This document shows positions 1 through 7,939 of a stretch of DNA of 64,000 nucleotides, one piece after another. The DNA is taken from the NCBI GenBank assembly GCA_031272705.1, contig JAISTG010000044.1, forward strand, positions 1-64,000, read 5' to 3'. Origin of the DNA: Bacteroidales bacterium (GTDB lineage Bacteria; Bacteroidota; Bacteroidia; Bacteroidales; P3). The position numbers and the translations under genes were made by a program. Under the pieces are notes generated by a model, which was not told the origin of the DNA, ran no database searches, and saw nothing but the letters and a program-made list of their open reading frames with translations. Within the stretch, counting starts at the first letter, position 1; each line of letters begins with the position of its first letter.

Positions 1-471
1 GAGTATTATTATTATCGTCAGTTGGTTGAAACGGACATTAGAAACATTTATAATCAGTACATTAGGTTCAATCCTGCTGCGACACCTGATTTGCGTGCGG
101 CGTTGGGGCTTCACATTCCTGACACGACCAAAACGCCAATTCACGTACCTAATGAAGCCCCTGCGATAGAGATAAATTTTTTAACGCATTTGCGACATTT
201 CATCATTTTCGGGCATTACAATTCGCTGGGAAAAATCCTGAGGGGATTGCCGAAAGGTGCGACAGGTGTTCAAATATGGCAAAAGATTGGTGGCGATGAA
301 CCGCCTACTTATGACGAGATGACTTTTCTTGGTGAGGAGTCAAAAAGTCCGTTTATGGTGGAGTTTTCGGCTGAACATTTTGGTCAAAAAGTTTGGTATG
401 CAGTACGTTACTATAACTTTAAGCACGAATACAGTGCGTGGTCGGCAATCAAAATGGCATTAGTAAATTAG
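1..471 (+). CDS. Partial hypothetical protein (3' end only)
   Basis: The reading frame is open from the first base of the window, so the true start lies upstream; the first in-window alternative start (TTG at 22) is probably internal. About 156 residues are visible. The C-terminal half (motifs PPTYDEMTFLG and KVWYAVRYYNF, with a tryptophan-rich end) looks like a compact beta-rich, fibronectin III-like domain that I associate only loosely with unannotated Bacteroidota proteins. No signal peptide or sorting domain can be seen in this part. The next gene begins 34 bases downstream with no promoter box between them, so the two may be co-transcribed. I cannot assign a function. Confidence 0.7.
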   Translation, partial: EYYYYRQLVETDIRNIYNQYIRFNPAATPDLRAALGLHIPDTTKTPIHVPNEAPAIEINFLTHLRHFIIFGHYNSLGKILRGLPKGATGVQIWQKIGGDEPPTYDEMTFLGEESKSPFMVEFSAEHFGQKVWYAVRYYNFKHEYSAWSAIKMALVN

Positions 472-505
472 TAATTTAATAATAATAATAATAATTCAAA
501 TCAAG

Positions 506-2396
506 ATGAAAAAAATTATAATGGTAGCGGTTATTGCAACCGCAATGTTTGCAAACCTTAATGCAAACGGACAAGGTATTGGAAGTACATTTGCAGTAAA
601 TGGAGTTACCTATAAAATCACAAGTCTGTCGCCTAATGAGGTACAACTTAATGCTTTTGCAACTAACCCCACAGGAAGTTACACAATTGCCAGTTCTGTT
701 ACGGGTGGGATAGATAATAGAACCTATTCCGTTATATCAATAGGTGCTGCTTTTCAAAGTTGTAGCGGTTTAACTTCGGTTACTATTCCAAATTCTGTTA
801 AATATATAGGTGGTTCTGCTTTTTATGGTTGCAGCGGCTTAACTTCGGTAACTATTCCTAATTCGGTTACATCAATTGGTAATCAGGCTTTTAGCAGTTG
901 CACAGGTTTAACTTCAGTAATTATTGGTAATTCTGTTTCGTCAATAGGAGATTATGCTTTTTCTGGTTGTAGCCGCTTAACAGGAACACTAACTATTCCT
1001 AATTCTGTTACCTCAATAGGTGCTTCTGCTTTTTATAATTGCAGTGGCTTAACTTCAGTAACTATTGGTAATAATGTTTCGTCAATAGAACTTGGTGCTT
1101 TTGGAAATTGCAGCGGCTTAACTTCGGTAACTTGGAATGCTGTTTATACTACTTATGCTTCTAGTCCTTTTTATAATCTAACATCAATAACCAGTGTAAC
1201 TATTGGTGGCAGCGTACAAGTAATACCTAGCTATCTTTTTTCTGGTTGCAGCGGCTTAACTTCGGTAACTTGGAATGCTGTTAATTGCACTTTGCCTACT
1301 AATACTTCCTACGGTCCTTTTTATAACAATACATCAATAACCAATGTAACTATTGGGGACAGCGTGCAAGTAATACCTAATTATCTTTTTTCTGGTTGCA
1401 GCGGCTTAACTTCGGTAACTTGGAATGCGGTTAATTGCACTTTACCTACTTATTCTTCATATTGTCCTTATTTATTACAATACATCAATAACCAATGTAA
1501 CTATTGGCAACAGCGTACAAGTAATACCTAACTATCTTTTTGATGGTTGTAGCGGAATAATAGGAACACTAAACATTCCTAATTCGGTTACGTCAATAGG
1601 AACTAATGCTTTTTCCGGTTGCAGCGGTTTAATAGGAACATTAACTATTCCTAATTCTGTTACATCAATAGGAAATTATGCTTTTTCTGGTTGCAGCAGT
1701 TTAACATCGGTAACTATTCCTAATTCTCTTACATCAATAGGAAATTATGCTTTTCAAAATTGCAGCAGCTTAACTTCGGTAACTTGGAATGCGGTTAATT
1801 GCACTTTGCCTACTATTGCTTCCTACGGTCCTTTTTATAATAAAACATCAATAACCAGTGTAACTATTGGTGGCAGCGTGCAAGTAATACCTAACTATCT
1901 TTTTTGGGGTTGCAGCGGCTTAACTTCGGTAACTATTCCTAATTCGGTTACATCAATAAGTGATTATGCTTTTTATAATTGCAGCGGCTTAACAGAAATT
2001 ACCAGTTTGGCTGTAACGCCACCAACTCTTGGTCCTGCTTGTTTTAACAATGTTCCAACTACTATTCCTGTTCATGTGCCTTGCGAAAGCGAGGCGGCGT
2101 ATCAATCTGCTTCTGGTTGGAGCGATTTCACCAATTATACGGATTGTATAGGCAATAGTTTGAATGACATTGCAGCAACAGCAAATATCAGTCTTTATCC
2201 AAACCCAGCAAGTGAAACAATAAACATTACTTGCGGCGAGAAGATAAACAGCATTGAAGTAGTAGATTTGCTTGGCAAAGTGATTTATCAAGGCAACAAA
2301 ACAACGATAGACGTTTCTACCTTTGCAAAAGGCAATTACTTTGTGAGGATTTACACCGACAACGGCTCAATCACAAAGAAGGTAATTGTGGAATAG
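506..2396 (+). pseudogene. BspA-like leucine-rich-repeat T9SS cargo, broken by a +1 frameshift
   Basis: Two overlapping frames form one protein of about 630 residues. The first (506-1531) starts with a signal peptide (MKKIIMVAVIATAMF, cleavage near NANGQ) and continues into about 23-residue LRR_5 repeats with the pattern SVTIPNSVTSIGxxAFxxC. The second (open through 1425-2396) continues the same repeats and ends in a type IX sorting domain (SLYPNPAS, then ITKKVIVE at the terminus). The change of frame lies near 1466-1480: the block CCTTATTTATTACAATACATC has one base more than its sister repeat CCTTTTTATAACAATACATC. BspA-like LRR proteins of this phylum are surface-exposed and often adhesive. 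This is either a genuine or phase-variable knock-out or a sequencing error in repetitive DNA. The sequence alone cannot tell. Confidence 0.8.
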
Positions 2397-2416
2397 TCTT
2401 AACAGTATAATAAATA

Positions 2417-2446
2417 AAAAGGGGCATTGTAAAAATGCCCCTTTTG
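2417..2446. terminator. Bidirectional intrinsic terminator
   Basis: A perfect 12-bp stem (AAAAGGGGCATT / AATGCCCCTTTT) with a 5-base loop sits between the convergent LRR gene and the vor operon. A/T runs on both sides make it usable from either strand. Confidence 0.9.
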
Positions 2447-2466
2447 TTTAAGTAGAAAGATACAAA

Positions 2467-3018
2467 TTAAATTGTATGTACCGTTTCAACGAGTTCCTTA
2501 CCCGTTTGAACAGCCTTTAAGTTTTCAGGAATGAGTTTATGATGACGTTCAGGTAAAGATTTGAACAAACCTTTCTCAATAAATTCCTCCGTAACAACGG
2601 GTTTTACTTTAAGAAAAGCCCCCAGAACAATCATATTAAACACTTTCGCCATTCCTAATTCGGCACTCTTTTCTGTCGCAGCAACCTTATATATGTTTAT
2701 ATCTTTACGTGTTGGCGGTTTTGTTATACCGTTAGGGTCGTAAAGCAAAACTCCACCGGGCTTAACGCTGTGTTCAAACTTGTCAAGCGATTGCTGATTA
2801 AGGATTATCGCCGTGTCAAACTGACTGATGATTGGCGAGGAGATGCGTTCGTCCGATATGATAACCGATACGTTTGCCGTACCTCCACGCATTTCCGGTC
2901 CGTAAGACGGCATCCAACTAACTTCCTTATCTTGCATTGCACCGGAGTAAGCGAGGATTTTACCCATAGATAAAACGCCTTGTCCTCCGAAACCTGCTAT
3001 AATTATTTCTTCTGTCAT
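2467..3018 (-). CDS. vorC: 2-oxoacid:ferredoxin oxidoreductase, gamma subunit
   Basis: This is the gamma (POR/KOR C) subunit of a ferredoxin-dependent 2-oxoacid oxidoreductase, which oxidatively decarboxylates a 2-oxoacid to acyl-CoA in the cytoplasm. The glycine-rich N-terminus (GFGGQGVLSMGKIL, residues about 9-22) and the MPSYGPEMRGGTANVSV segment are hallmarks of the subunit. At 183 residues it has normal length. It is the last gene of a four-gene operon (ferredoxin, alpha, beta, gamma), 20 bases after the beta gene. Gene order and family fit enzymes annotated as VorABCD or KorABCD. Substrate choice (branched-chain 2-oxoacids versus 2-oxoglutarate) cannot be read from the sequence, so the symbol is provisional. 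Confidence 0.88.
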   Translation of the reverse strand: MTEEIIIAGFGGQGVLSMGKILAYSGAMQDKEVSWMPSYGPEMRGGTANVSVIISDERISSPIISQFDTAIILNQQSLDKFEHSVKPGGVLLYDPNGITKPPTRKDINIYKVAATEKSAELGMAKVFNMIVLGAFLKVKPVVTEEFIEKGLFKSLPERHHKLIPENLKAVQTGKELVETVHTI

Positions 3019-3038
3019 TTCTGTATTCGTTTTATGGA

Positions 3039-3821
3039 TTATTTACTTACTTTTTCTCCATTTACCTTCATATCACCTATTGGATATTTGGCAAACATAT
3101 TTTCTTCCATCCACTTGTTTGCAGCAGGAGCAGACATTTTCCATCCCGAATTACAGTTGGAAACAAACTCTACAAACGATGTTCCTTTTTTGTTTTTCTG
3201 GTTTTCAAATGCCATTTGCACTGCCTTCTTTGCTTTGCGAACCGCAGCAGGCGTATGAACAGACTGACGCGTTACATAATACGTTCCCGGCAATTCAGCC
3301 AAAAGTTCCGTAATCTGCAATGGGTATCCGTGCAAGTGAATATCACGACCGTACGGAGAAGTGGCTGTTTTCATTCCTACCAAAGTTGTTGGTGCCATCT
3401 GTCCTCCGGTCATTCCGTAAATACCGTTATTGACAAAGAATATCACAATATTTTCACCACGATTGCAAGCGTGAATAGTTTCTGCCGTACCTATTGCAGC
3501 CAAATCACCATCACCCTGATATGTAAATACGTGATGTTCCGGATAAAGCCTTTGAATAGCCGTTGCTATTGCAGGGGCACGTCCGTGAGCAGCACCTTGA
3601 GAATCCACATCAAAGTAATTATAAGCCAAAACCGAACAGCCAACAGGTGCAATACATATAGCCCTGTCCTGAATGCCCATTTCTTCTATTACTTCGGCTA
3701 TGATACGATGAATGCGTCCGTGTCCGCAACCGGGACAATAGTGCATCACAGCATCGGTAAGTACGTTTGTTTTTTTATAAACCAGATTTTCTGGTTTAAT
3801 TATATCTTGATTAAATACCAT
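3039..3821 (-). CDS. vorA: 2-oxoacid:ferredoxin oxidoreductase, beta (TPP-binding) subunit
   Basis: The thiamine-diphosphate-binding subunit of the complex. CPGCGHGRIHRII (about residues 29-41) is the cysteine-containing beta-subunit entry motif. GDGDLAAIG followed by NNGIYGMTGGQMAPTT is the TPP/Mg signature (GDGD...NNxxYGMTGGQ). Length (260 aa) is typical for a KOR/VOR-type beta subunit lacking an extra ferredoxin domain. A clear AGGAGG Shine-Dalgarno sequence precedes the start, which is stronger than usual in this phylum. The gene lies 18 bases after the alpha gene, in the same operon. The partner electron carrier is presumably the small ferredoxin encoded first in the operon. Confidence 0.92.
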   Translation of the reverse strand: MVFNQDIIKPENLVYKKTNVLTDAVMHYCPGCGHGRIHRIIAEVIEEMGIQDRAICIAPVGCSVLAYNYFDVDSQGAAHGRAPAIATAIQRLYPEHHVFTYQGDGDLAAIGTAETIHACNRGENIVIFFVNNGIYGMTGGQMAPTTLVGMKTATSPYGRDIHLHGYPLQITELLAELPGTYYVTRQSVHTPAAVRKAKKAVQMAFENQKNKKGTSFVEFVSNCNSGWKMSAPAANKWMEENMFAKYPIGDMKVNGEKVSK

Positions 3822-3839
3822 TATTTTGTCCTCCTTTAA

Positions 3840-4925
3840 TTAAGCGTTAATAATTTTTGATTCCATTGCTTCCAAAACTTCGTGAGGAGTAGGTATCATT
3901 CCGCCGAACCGTCCGTAATGTTCAACCCTGCAATTATTTCCCGCAGCAAGTCTAATGTCCATTACCATTTGTCCTGCACTCATTTCTACCGAAAGCATAC
4001 CTTTTACCTTCTTTGACAATTCAGCCAGCCTAACGGTTGGGAAAGGGAAAAGAGTTATAGGTCTTAACAAACCTACCTTTAAACCTTTTTCTCTGCCTAA
4101 TTGAATAGCCTTTTGCGCTATACGTGCGGAAGAACCGTAAGCAACAAAGATATATTCCGCATCCTCGCAGTTTATTTCTTCAAAGCGTACCTCATTCTTT
4201 TCCATTTCTCTGTATTTTGCCTGTAACTTCTGATTGTGAAGTTCCTGTTTAGCAGAGTCAAGTTCCAAAGAAGTTATAATATTATGGTCACGAGATACAA
4301 GTTTACCAAATGTTGCCCATGGAGCATTCTTATGTATTTGTTCATTCGTCCATCGCGGTACATAATCCCCTACATAAAGTTTTTCCATCACTTGACCTAT
4401 TGCTCCGTCAGAGAGTATCATCACCGGATTACGATATTTGAAAGCAATATCCCAGGCATCAAATACAAAATCATACATTTCCTGTACCGAAGCAGGGGCT
4501 AATACATATAATTGATAGTCGCCATGTCCGCCACCCTTTGTTGCCTGAAAATAATCCGCCTGTGAAGGTTGAATTGTACCGAGACCGGGACCTCCACGAA
4601 CAACATTTACTACCAAACAAGGAAGTTCCGCACCGGCAAGATAGGTTAAACCCTCCTGCATAAGACTTATTCCGGGAGAAGATGATGATGTCATAACTTT
4701 TTTCCCTGCACCGGCTCCTCCATACACCATATTTATGGATGAGGTTTCGCTTTCGGCTTGCAGTACAACCATACCTGTCTTTTCCCAAGGCTTTTCTAAC
4801 ATAAGGTATTCCATAACTTCTGACTGCGGAGTGATTGGATAACCAAAATACCCGTCGCAACCAGAGCGAATTGCTGCTTCGGCAATCGCTTCGTTACCTT
4901 TCATTAATTTTAGCTCTTTTGCCAT
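3840..4925 (-). CDS. vorB: 2-oxoacid:ferredoxin oxidoreductase, alpha subunit
   Basis: Alpha subunit (361 aa) carrying the pyrimidine-binding part of the TPP site. The N-terminal POR_N motif GNEAIAEAAIRSGCDGYFGY and ITPQSEVMEYL (about residues 10-43) is followed by the characteristic SSSSPGISLMQEGLTYLAGAE loop. The C-terminal half has the transketolase-C-like fold (FVAYGSSARIAQKAI, then VGLLRPITLFPFP). It is the second gene of the operon, 21 bases after the ferredoxin gene. The enzyme family is oxygen-sensitive, in keeping with an anaerobe. The family provides reduced ferredoxin and acyl-CoA, or can work reductively in amino-acid synthesis. Confidence 0.92.
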   Translation of the reverse strand: MAKELKLMKGNEAIAEAAIRSGCDGYFGYPITPQSEVMEYLMLEKPWEKTGMVVLQAESETSSINMVYGGAGAGKKVMTSSSSPGISLMQEGLTYLAGAELPCLVVNVVRGGPGLGTIQPSQADYFQATKGGGHGDYQLYVLAPASVQEMYDFVFDAWDIAFKYRNPVMILSDGAIGQVMEKLYVGDYVPRWTNEQIHKNAPWATFGKLVSRDHNIITSLELDSAKQELHNQKLQAKYREMEKNEVRFEEINCEDAEYIFVAYGSSARIAQKAIQLGREKGLKVGLLRPITLFPFPTVRLAELSKKVKGMLSVEMSAGQMVMDIRLAAGNNCRVEHYGRFGGMIPTPHEVLEAMESKIINA

Positions 4926-4946
4926 TTCTTTTTTACTTTTTTTTGT

Positions 4947-5165
4947 TTATAATTTCTCCTTATAGACAGTAATTACACCATCCGGACAAACGATAGCACA
5001 CCCTGCACAGCCAATACAATCTCCATTGACCATTTCGGCATAATTATATCCTTTGCCATTTACATTTTTTGCCAGAGCGATAACCTCTTTGGGGCAGGCT
5101 GTTATACATACTCCACAGCCTTTACAACGCTCTGTATCTACTACAATTGCTCCTTTTATTGCCAT
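4947..5165 (-). CDS. vorD: 2[4Fe-4S] ferredoxin subunit of the 2-oxoacid oxidoreductase
   Basis: A 72-residue ferredoxin with two complete cluster motifs, CKGCGVCITACP (about residues 14-25) and CIGCAGCAIVCP (about 50-61), each giving CxxCxxCxxxC(P). It is the first gene of the vor/kor operon and would carry electrons from the TPP subunit to the cellular ferredoxin pool. In this subfamily it is the delta subunit of the complex rather than a free ferredoxin. A canonical promoter box (TACTTTTG, 5201-5208) lies about 36 bases upstream of the start. Confidence 0.92.
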   Translation of the reverse strand: MAIKGAIVVDTERCKGCGVCITACPKEVIALAKNVNGKGYNYAEMVNGDCIGCAGCAIVCPDGVITVYKEKL

Positions 5166-5200
5166 TGCTTTATTTGTTTTTGGGTTAATATATGAGAATG

Positions 5201-5208
5201 CAAAAGTA
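5201..5208 (-). promoter_or_regulatory. Promoter -7 box of the vor operon
   Basis: TACTTTTG on the minus strand, 35 bases upstream of the ferredoxin start. Confidence 0.75.
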
Positions 5209-5516
5209 CAACATTTTTTTCACATAACACATAGTTGCGGAAATTTTATTGCTAATTTTTTCTTATTTTGCTGTGCGGCAGGGGAAACAAAATAAGGAAA
5301 AAAGTTTGCTGATACGTATGGTTGATTACAATTTGTTCTTCGGATGTCTTTTTTCGGTATGGAGAACTTCTGGGTACAAAATGCGGATTTTGTGTATTGA
5401 TTGAAAACTATTTTGTGCGTGTCGCACTCACACCAAAAAACCAAAAAAACAATACCAAAATCTAAAAGGTTTATTATCAAAGGTTTGAAAATCATTACAG
5501 ACTATTTTCGGGTCGT
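5209..5516. other. Intergenic region without recognised gene
   Basis: About 300 bases upstream of the vor promoter. A 91-codon minus-strand frame (5220-5495) exists but has no promoter, no ribosome site and no protein-like pattern, so I do not call it. No repeat or RNA was recognised here. Confidence 0.5.
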
Positions 5517-5747
5517 ATGGAAAACCGTAGAAACTTGTATCTAAAGTTTAGATACAAGTATCCAGCGTTTAGATACAAGTATCCAGCGTTTAGATACAAG
5601 TATCCGGTGTTTAGATACAAGTATCCGGTGTTTAGATACAAGTATCCAATGTTTAGATACAAATATCCAAAGTTTGCAAAAAGTATCTATTCGGTTAAGG
5701 TTTATTCAAATAATGGCGTAATAACGAAAAAGTTTGTTGTGGAATAG
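5517..5747 (+). pseudogene. Repeat-derived frame ending in a T9SS sorting-domain remnant
   Basis: This 76-codon frame has no signal peptide and no promoter, and most of it is translated 21-bp repeat (FRYKYPA units). Its last 18 residues (SVKVYSNNGVITKKFVVE) are nonetheless a clear match to the end of type IX sorting domains in this window, such as FVRIYTDNGSITKKVIVE at the end of the LRR protein. I read it as the 3' scar of a lost T9SS cargo gene whose body has been replaced by, or deleted up to, the repeat array. It is unlikely to make a functional protein. Confidence 0.6.
5534..5680. repeat. 21-bp phased array, word TTTAGATACAAGTATCC
   Basis: Six full direct copies start at 5547, 5568, 5589, 5610, 5631 and 5652, followed by a degenerate seventh at 5673. 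The spacing is exactly 21. The array opens with an inverted half (ACTTGTATCTAAA, 5533-5545) that forms a 13-bp palindrome with the first copy. Because 21 is a multiple of three, the array stays open as FRYKYPA heptapeptides and runs in frame into the remnant described next. Confidence 0.9.
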
Positions 5748-5922
5748 TATTTACTGCAATGATTGCAACGTAATAAGCCAATAATGTGGTGTTGTCGGGC
5801 TTATTTATTACTATATGTCTCTCAATGAATCAAAAACTTGATTCTGTTTTTTTATGATTTACATTTAAGAAATTGTAATTTGACATAATATCTGTTTTTT
5901 TGTAAAAGCATTTTTCTTTACT

Positions 5923-7428
5923 TTATTTTTTCAATCTGTAAAGAATATAATCATCGGTTTTGTCTTTTTCAATGTAATATCTGGATATAATATTAGTTAA
6001 TGTCGGATTATGTATTTCCGTAGTAGTCAAAAGCCATAAAGGTTTTTCATTTAGCATAAATGAATTAAAATCATCTTTAACCTCTTGAGTTATTTTACCA
6101 GCCCAATGCTCTTGCAAAAAAGCATATTTGTAACAAGGAGTAATGTCCTCATGTAAATACCACGTAGCGGGAGCATTATACCCTATTACATTACTTTTTT
6201 CTGAGTCAGGTATTTTATATTTTGGAATTTTATTATAAAGATTTTCCGGCGATTCAGTTCGTAAATAGACAAGATGCTTGCAAGATACGGTTAATAAGAA
6301 AAGCATTGGCAAAAAATATAAAGTAAAAAATTCTATCATTAAACTAATTTTGCATTTTTTACATTCAAATCTGCTATAAATGTAAAAGAATATTGAAATT
6401 ATTAAAGTAACGAGTGGCATATTTAGTATCTGGTAAAGTCCTGAACTTCTCACTAAATTAACTGCAATCAAATCAAAAATGGCAAATGCAATAATAAAAA
6501 CTAACAAAATGCGATTTTTGTATAGTTTATAGTATCTATATGCAACAATAATAGCAAATAAAGATATCAAAACCGAATAAATGACGGAAAAACCTATCTT
6601 AAAATTTCCTGTTGATGTGTACAAAAAATTCCATAAAAAAGTGCCATCTATCATTTCCTTAAAAGCATTATTTGCCAAGAAATATGTTGATATAATTCCG
6701 GATACTATCAATATCCCCAATAAAAATAAACCAATATGCTTAAATAACAATTTCCATTTGCCATCTATTATTAAAAATGTACCGATTGTAAACACTAATG
6801 CCCCTAACATAGCGGCATTAGATAACTTAATAAACGATACAAGAGCAAAGCAAATTCCATATATGAAAGTATGTTTCAAAATAAAACGTTTAACCATAAA
6901 ATCTTGCAAAACCAGATAAAGAGGTATAACTAGAAATACAAGACTAAACTCCTCATTACGATTACCTTCATCCAAAACAGAACCCAAAAACATAAGAGAT
7001 AACATTATAACTCCCCAAGTTTGTTTTGGAGAGCAAAATAACAAGGCAATTTTACGAAGAAACAATAAAACAATGCTCATATTTAATATCTGTATGATAA
7101 AAATACCATACTTACCTTTCATTATTAATTGCCCTACTACCTGTATAAAAAACAAAACAGGACCTTTAGTTTCAAAAATACCTGAATAAAGCATCTTGCC
7201 ATTAAGGAACGATTTTCCTACTAACATAAAAATACCTCCATCTCCAAATAACCAGTAATTTTTATATAATGGACTGGTGGCTGTAGAAAATAAAAGAAGA
7301 AAAATAAAGGAAATTAATACTATTAAAGAATAATACTTTAATTTACTAACAAGGCAGGTTGTATGAAAATAATGCCATTTCTCGTTTTTTAATAATCTTA
7401 TGTTAATGTTCTTAATGTAATCCTTCAT
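5923..7428 (-). CDS. Polytopic membrane protein, GT-C-like glycosyltransferase
   Basis: A 501-residue protein with about ten hydrophobic segments, beginning near residue 31 (YYSLIVLISFIFLLLFSTA). The first periplasmic loop carries WLFGDGGIFMLVGKSFLNGK and, soon after, FETKGPVLFF. An acidic first loop followed by KGP resembles GT-C enzymes (glycosyltransferase family 39-like) that transfer sugars from polyprenyl-phosphate donors at the outer face of the membrane. The soluble C-terminus (about residues 395-501) is tyrosine- and aromatic-rich. There are no surface-polysaccharide genes next to it. A minus-strand promoter box (7827-7834) lies 400 bases upstream across a repeat-rich region. Function is inferred from topology and one loop only. 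Confidence 0.65.
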   Translation of the reverse strand: MKDYIKNINIRLLKNEKWHYFHTTCLVSKLKYYSLIVLISFIFLLLFSTATSPLYKNYWLFGDGGIFMLVGKSFLNGKMLYSGIFETKGPVLFFIQVVGQLIMKGKYGIFIIQILNMSIVLLFLRKIALLFCSPKQTWGVIMLSLMFLGSVLDEGNRNEEFSLVFLVIPLYLVLQDFMVKRFILKHTFIYGICFALVSFIKLSNAAMLGALVFTIGTFLIIDGKWKLLFKHIGLFLLGILIVSGIISTYFLANNAFKEMIDGTFLWNFLYTSTGNFKIGFSVIYSVLISLFAIIVAYRYYKLYKNRILLVFIIAFAIFDLIAVNLVRSSGLYQILNMPLVTLIISIFFYIYSRFECKKCKISLMIEFFTLYFLPMLFLLTVSCKHLVYLRTESPENLYNKIPKYKIPDSEKSNVIGYNAPATWYLHEDITPCYKYAFLQEHWAGKITQEVKDDFNSFMLNEKPLWLLTTTEIHNPTLTNIISRYYIEKDKTDDYILYRLKK

Positions 7429-7478
7429 TTACATATATGATTGGGGTTAAAAATATCGTATTTATACTTTTTACACGC

Positions 7479-7604
7479 TGTAATTCTTCTCCCGCAAAAC
7501 TCGGGATGACTTTTACATGCTGTAATTCTTCTCCCGCAAAATTCGGGATAACTTTTACACGCTGTAATTCTTCTCCCGCAAAATTTGGAATGACTTTTAC
7601 CGTG
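7479..7604. repeat. 42-bp tandem array (2 x 21), three copies
   Basis: Copies begin with CTGTAATTCTTCTCCCGCAA at 7479, 7521 and 7563, exactly 42 bases apart; the third is degenerate at its end. Each unit contains a short inverted repeat (TCCCG...CGGGA). The resulting plus-strand frame (14-residue repeats CNSSPAKxGMTFTx) has no gene features, so I treat it as non-coding. Confidence 0.9.
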
Positions 7605-7660
7605 TGTAAAAGCAGCGCCGGAAAATTCTTGAAAAAATTTTTTAGTATATAGGGAGAGAT

Positions 7661-7705
7661 GTAGTGTAGTGTAGTGTAGTGCTGTGCTGTGCTGTGCTGT
7701 GCTGT
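7661..7705. repeat. Pentanucleotide satellite (GTAGT)4(GCTGT)5
   Basis: Four GTAGT units run directly into five GCTGT units, 45 bases in all. The two halves differ at two of five positions. It lies in the 400-base leader between a minus-strand promoter box and the GT-C-like gene, so length changes could alter its expression, though this is inference. Confidence 0.9.
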
Positions 7706-7826
7706 TGATTAGTTAATTTTTTACAGATACGGAAAATTGGGATTGACTCTTTCAACCCTTCCCTACCCTTACGGATACTGTTCTTATGAAAATGATTGTT
7801 CATCCAATTACTATGTTTTACGGCGG

Positions 7827-7834
7827 CAAAGGTA
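7827..7834 (-). promoter_or_regulatory. Minus-strand promoter -7 box, far upstream of the GT-C-like gene
   Basis: TACCTTTG on the minus strand, followed by the transcript start CCGCCGTAAAAC, which resembles the starts of two structured leaders elsewhere in the window. If it drives the GT-C-like gene, the leader is about 395 bases and contains the satellite and the 42-bp array. Confidence 0.55.
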
Positions 7835-7911
7835 CAAAAAAATTTGATTTAATTTAAGAAACGTAAAATAAATTTTTTTTGACATCAATCGCTTATTCTA
7901 AAAAAATATAT

Positions 7912-7919
7912 TAAATTTG
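7912..7919 (+). promoter_or_regulatory. Promoter -7 box of the Omp28-like gene
   Basis: TAAATTTG, 20 bases upstream of the ATG at 7940. Confidence 0.65.
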
Positions 7920-7939
7920 CAGCCGAAAAAAACATCAAA

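Noticed and set aside
2561..3839. Plus-strand ORFs across the vor operon
   Set aside because: Antisense shadows of strongly conserved minus-strand genes.
5220..5495. 91-codon minus-strand ORF upstream of the vor operon
   Set aside because: No promoter or ribosome site; it runs over the vor promoter region; residue use is not protein-like.
7437..7652. 71-codon plus-strand ORF with 14-residue repeats
   Set aside because: It is the translation of the 42-bp array (42 is a multiple of three); no promoter, signal or domain.
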